NCBI GenBank assembly: GCA_017408885.1
Contig: JAFQTT010000006.1
Location: 48,949 to 112,948 of the forward strand
Direction: 5' to 3'
Origin: Methanocorpusculum sp.
Lineage (GTDB): Archaea; Halobacteriota; Methanomicrobia; Methanomicrobiales; Methanocorpusculaceae
DNA: 64,000 nucleotides
The notes under the pieces were generated by a model. The model had not been told where the DNA came from. It searched no databases and saw only the letters and a list, made by a program, of their open reading frames with translations. A program made the translations under genes and the position numbers. The number at the start of each line of letters is the position of its first letter. The stretch's first letter is position 1. Shown here in pieces: positions 62,423 through 64,000 of this stretch.

Positions 62423-64000
62423 ATGACTTCAAACGAGAGGTTCGAAGACACGCAAAAAGCGCGTTCTCCGGTAAAGGATTTTAGGCGTCTGGTGTGTACT
62501 GCAGTTGTACTTATGATGTTTTGTCTGGTACTTGCAGTTCCGGCTTCGGCATCAGGTAATGTGTTCATAAATGTCTTTAGTGCTCCTGAAGAAATTGCTC
62601 AGGGAGCTTCTGCAGACTTTGTTATCAATGCAGAGGCATCTAATGCTGGTATACAGTATTATATCATTGGAACCAATTTCTTCGAATATGGAACAGTTCC
62701 AACTGCAGATGACGGTACTACAAACAAGTTCACCGTTGAGCTATTAGAAGGTACTACTGAAAGCATGGCTGAAGGAGAGTACTTTGCAGTTTTCCAGCAC
62801 CCAATGTCTGATGGAATGTTCCAGATTAAGGCAGACGGAACTGACATCGAGTTAAATGGAGATAAAATCTTCAATGTTGCAGACCTCCAGGCTGCAGAAG
62901 CTGCTCAGGCACTATGTGATGCACTCGATGCACAGACCATCGATGACCTGTACGTCATGTATGAGTTCATCGTTGCTGGGCAGGGCGAGTCGTCACCATC
63001 CATTCCGAGTCTGAAGGATACTTATATTGTAGGTATCGATGCTGAATATCCTCCATTTACTTATCTTGATGCTGACGGAAATCCAATTGGGGTTGATGTT
63101 GAGTCAATTCAGTGGATTGCTGAACAAAAGGGATTCAATGTGATTATTCAGCCGATTTCCTGGGATGGTATTATTTCGGCTCTCAATGCAGGAGTCATTG
63201 ATATGATTTATTCTGGAATGTCGATTACGCCTGAACGTGCGGAACTGGTGACATTCTCGAATCCATACTGTGATGTAGGGTGCAGTGTTGTTGTTCGTTC
63301 TGATTCATCAGCGCAGAAGAATGACGTCCTTAATGGAAATATGGTAATTGGTGTTGTTCGAGGTTCTATAGGAAACGACTTGCTTTTGGAAGAATTAGGT
63401 ACTGCAAACTATGATGCCATGATTAAAAACGGCTCTATTAAATTATATGATAATTGTGAGTCGTCTATGATAGCACTTGAGAATGGATTTGTTGAAGCTG
63501 TCATCCATGCGTCATATGAAGTATCTGTCTATCTCAAAGAAACCTCATCACTTCGTGAGATAGAAGAGGTTGTTACTGGGCAATATGCAGTTGCCATGCG
63601 GAAAGATGACACAGCACTGCATGTGGTAATTAATGAGGGTATTGCAGAACTGAAGAGTTCCGGAAAGTGGGATGAACTGGTTGCGAAATATATGGGAGAT
63701 TCCACGTCCAATCCAACTCCAACCCCGGACAAACCGGCAGCACCAACGCTCACAGAGCCGGAATCTATCCCTGATGACGCTGAAATCAAAACCAACACCG
63801 TTGCCGAAACAAACGCCGCAACAAAAGCAGAAGTCGGTTATCAGATATCTCCAATCAATATCGCAGAAATGAAAGCCCCGACTATTACTCGCGGTTCGCT
63901 TTCTGTTATGCTCAATGATGCAGTAAAAGTCATGAAGAAGCTCTCTGATGGAAGCGAGGTCGAGGTTGAAGCAACAGTTAATGAAGACGGTTCAATCAGC
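62423..64000 (+). CDS. Secreted surface protein with solute-binding (SBP_bac_3-like) domain, 5' part
   Basis: The frame is open from the ATG at 62423 to the right edge (526 codons visible). It has a long n-region and signal peptide ending VPASASG (about residue 46), then a roughly 140-residue beta-rich domain like those of methanogen surface proteins. A complete family-3 solute-binding domain follows (about 194-425: YIVGIDAEYPPFTYLDADG, WDGIISALNAGVIDMIYSGM, ITPERAELVTFSNPYCD). After that come a Pro/Thr linker and the start of another domain (LNDAVKVMKKLSDGSEVEVE). It probably captures amino-acid-like ligands outside the cell. No transporter gene is visible before the edge. Confidence 0.85.
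   Translation, partial: MTSNERFEDTQKARSPVKDFRRLVCTAVVLMMFCLVLAVPASASGNVFINVFSAPEEIAQGASADFVINAEASNAGIQYYIIGTNFFEYGTVPTADDGTTNKFTVELLEGTTESMAEGEYFAVFQHPMSDGMFQIKADGTDIELNGDKIFNVADLQAAEAAQALCDALDAQTIDDLYVMYEFIVAGQGESSPSIPSLKDTYIVGIDAEYPPFTYLDADGNPIGVDVESIQWIAEQKGFNVIIQPISWDGIISALNAGVIDMIYSGMSITPERAELVTFSNPYCDVGCSVVVRSDSSAQKNDVLNGNMVIGVVRGSIGNDLLLEELGTANYDAMIKNGSIKLYDNCESSMIALENGFVEAVIHASYEVSVYLKETSSLREIEEVVTGQYAVAMRKDDTALHVVINEGIAELKSSGKWDELVAKYMGDSTSNPTPTPDKPAAPTLTEPESIPDDAEIKTNTVAETNAATKAEVGYQISPINIAEMKAPTITRGSLSVMLNDAVKVMKKLSDGSEVEVEATVNEDGSIS

Overview
The window is a stretch of euryarchaeal chromosome, most likely from a methanogen of the Methanomicrobiales; the repeat-rich surface proteins make a Methanocorpusculum-like genome plausible. 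There is no 16S gene or methanogenesis gene here, so the genus is an inference. Archaeal hallmarks are a thermosome subunit, Alba, TATA-binding protein, MBF1, the RFC small subunit, FEN1, XerA, presenilin-type protease, form III RuBisCO with ribose-1,5-bisphosphate isomerase, and a DacZ-type diadenylate cyclase. TATA boxes lie about 25-30 bases before starts, and runs of T follow many stops. The seryl-tRNA synthetase is the ordinary (bacterial-like) kind, not the rare methanogen kind.

Positions 1-31400 are ordinary dense housekeeping sequence: the thermosome, tRNA-Ser and tRNA-Gly, an SLC13-type transporter, alba, asd, a CofE-like ligase, serS, a duplicated CBS/ParB-like protein, UPF0237/UPF0210, an MFS exporter, tbp, uvrA, a presenilin-like protease, fen, a Kef-type antiporter, MBF1-tpiA, a patatin, R15P isomerase-RuBisCO-cupin, rfcS, a radical SAM enzyme, a BofA-like protein and glmM. 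XerA (31458-32372) is followed by 1.2 kb of decayed sequence holding a broken DUF3574-like gene and a nuclease-like gene scrap.

Positions 33594-46300 mix core genes (radical SAM, phosphomevalonate dehydratase small subunit, dapA-dapB-ferredoxin, FdhD-like, a sugar epimerase) with accessory ones: a 1950-residue surface protein with a C8 tract near its start, and a RelE-like toxin-antitoxin pair. Positions 46472-51952 form one tightly coupled run, korDABC-sucC-sucD-dacZ, linking 2-oxoglutarate/succinyl-CoA conversion to c-di-AMP synthesis. Convergent to it is the dadD plus nucleoside phosphorylase salvage pair.

From about 53560 to the end the window is accessory and mosaic. A very AT-rich island carries a fused membrane/beta-rich/inositol-monophosphatase protein. 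Two direct copies of a roughly 260-bp palindromic repeat then bracket 2.5 kb containing a small RHH-like regulator, an asparagine-synthase-like gene and a small membrane protein. The RHH-like gene has a regularly phased array of six TGTWACA sites over its promoter. Next come a pseudogene scrap, a five-gene coupled operon of plasmid/virus flavour (RHH, unknown, HNH nuclease, unknown, HTH), a 1-kb non-coding control region full of dyads and short iterated motifs, and the beginning of a secreted solute-binding surface protein that runs off the right edge.

The observations I rate highest are the sensor-like membrane/IMPase fusion, the phased operator array, the possible phase-variable poly-C tract, and the paired palindromic elements.
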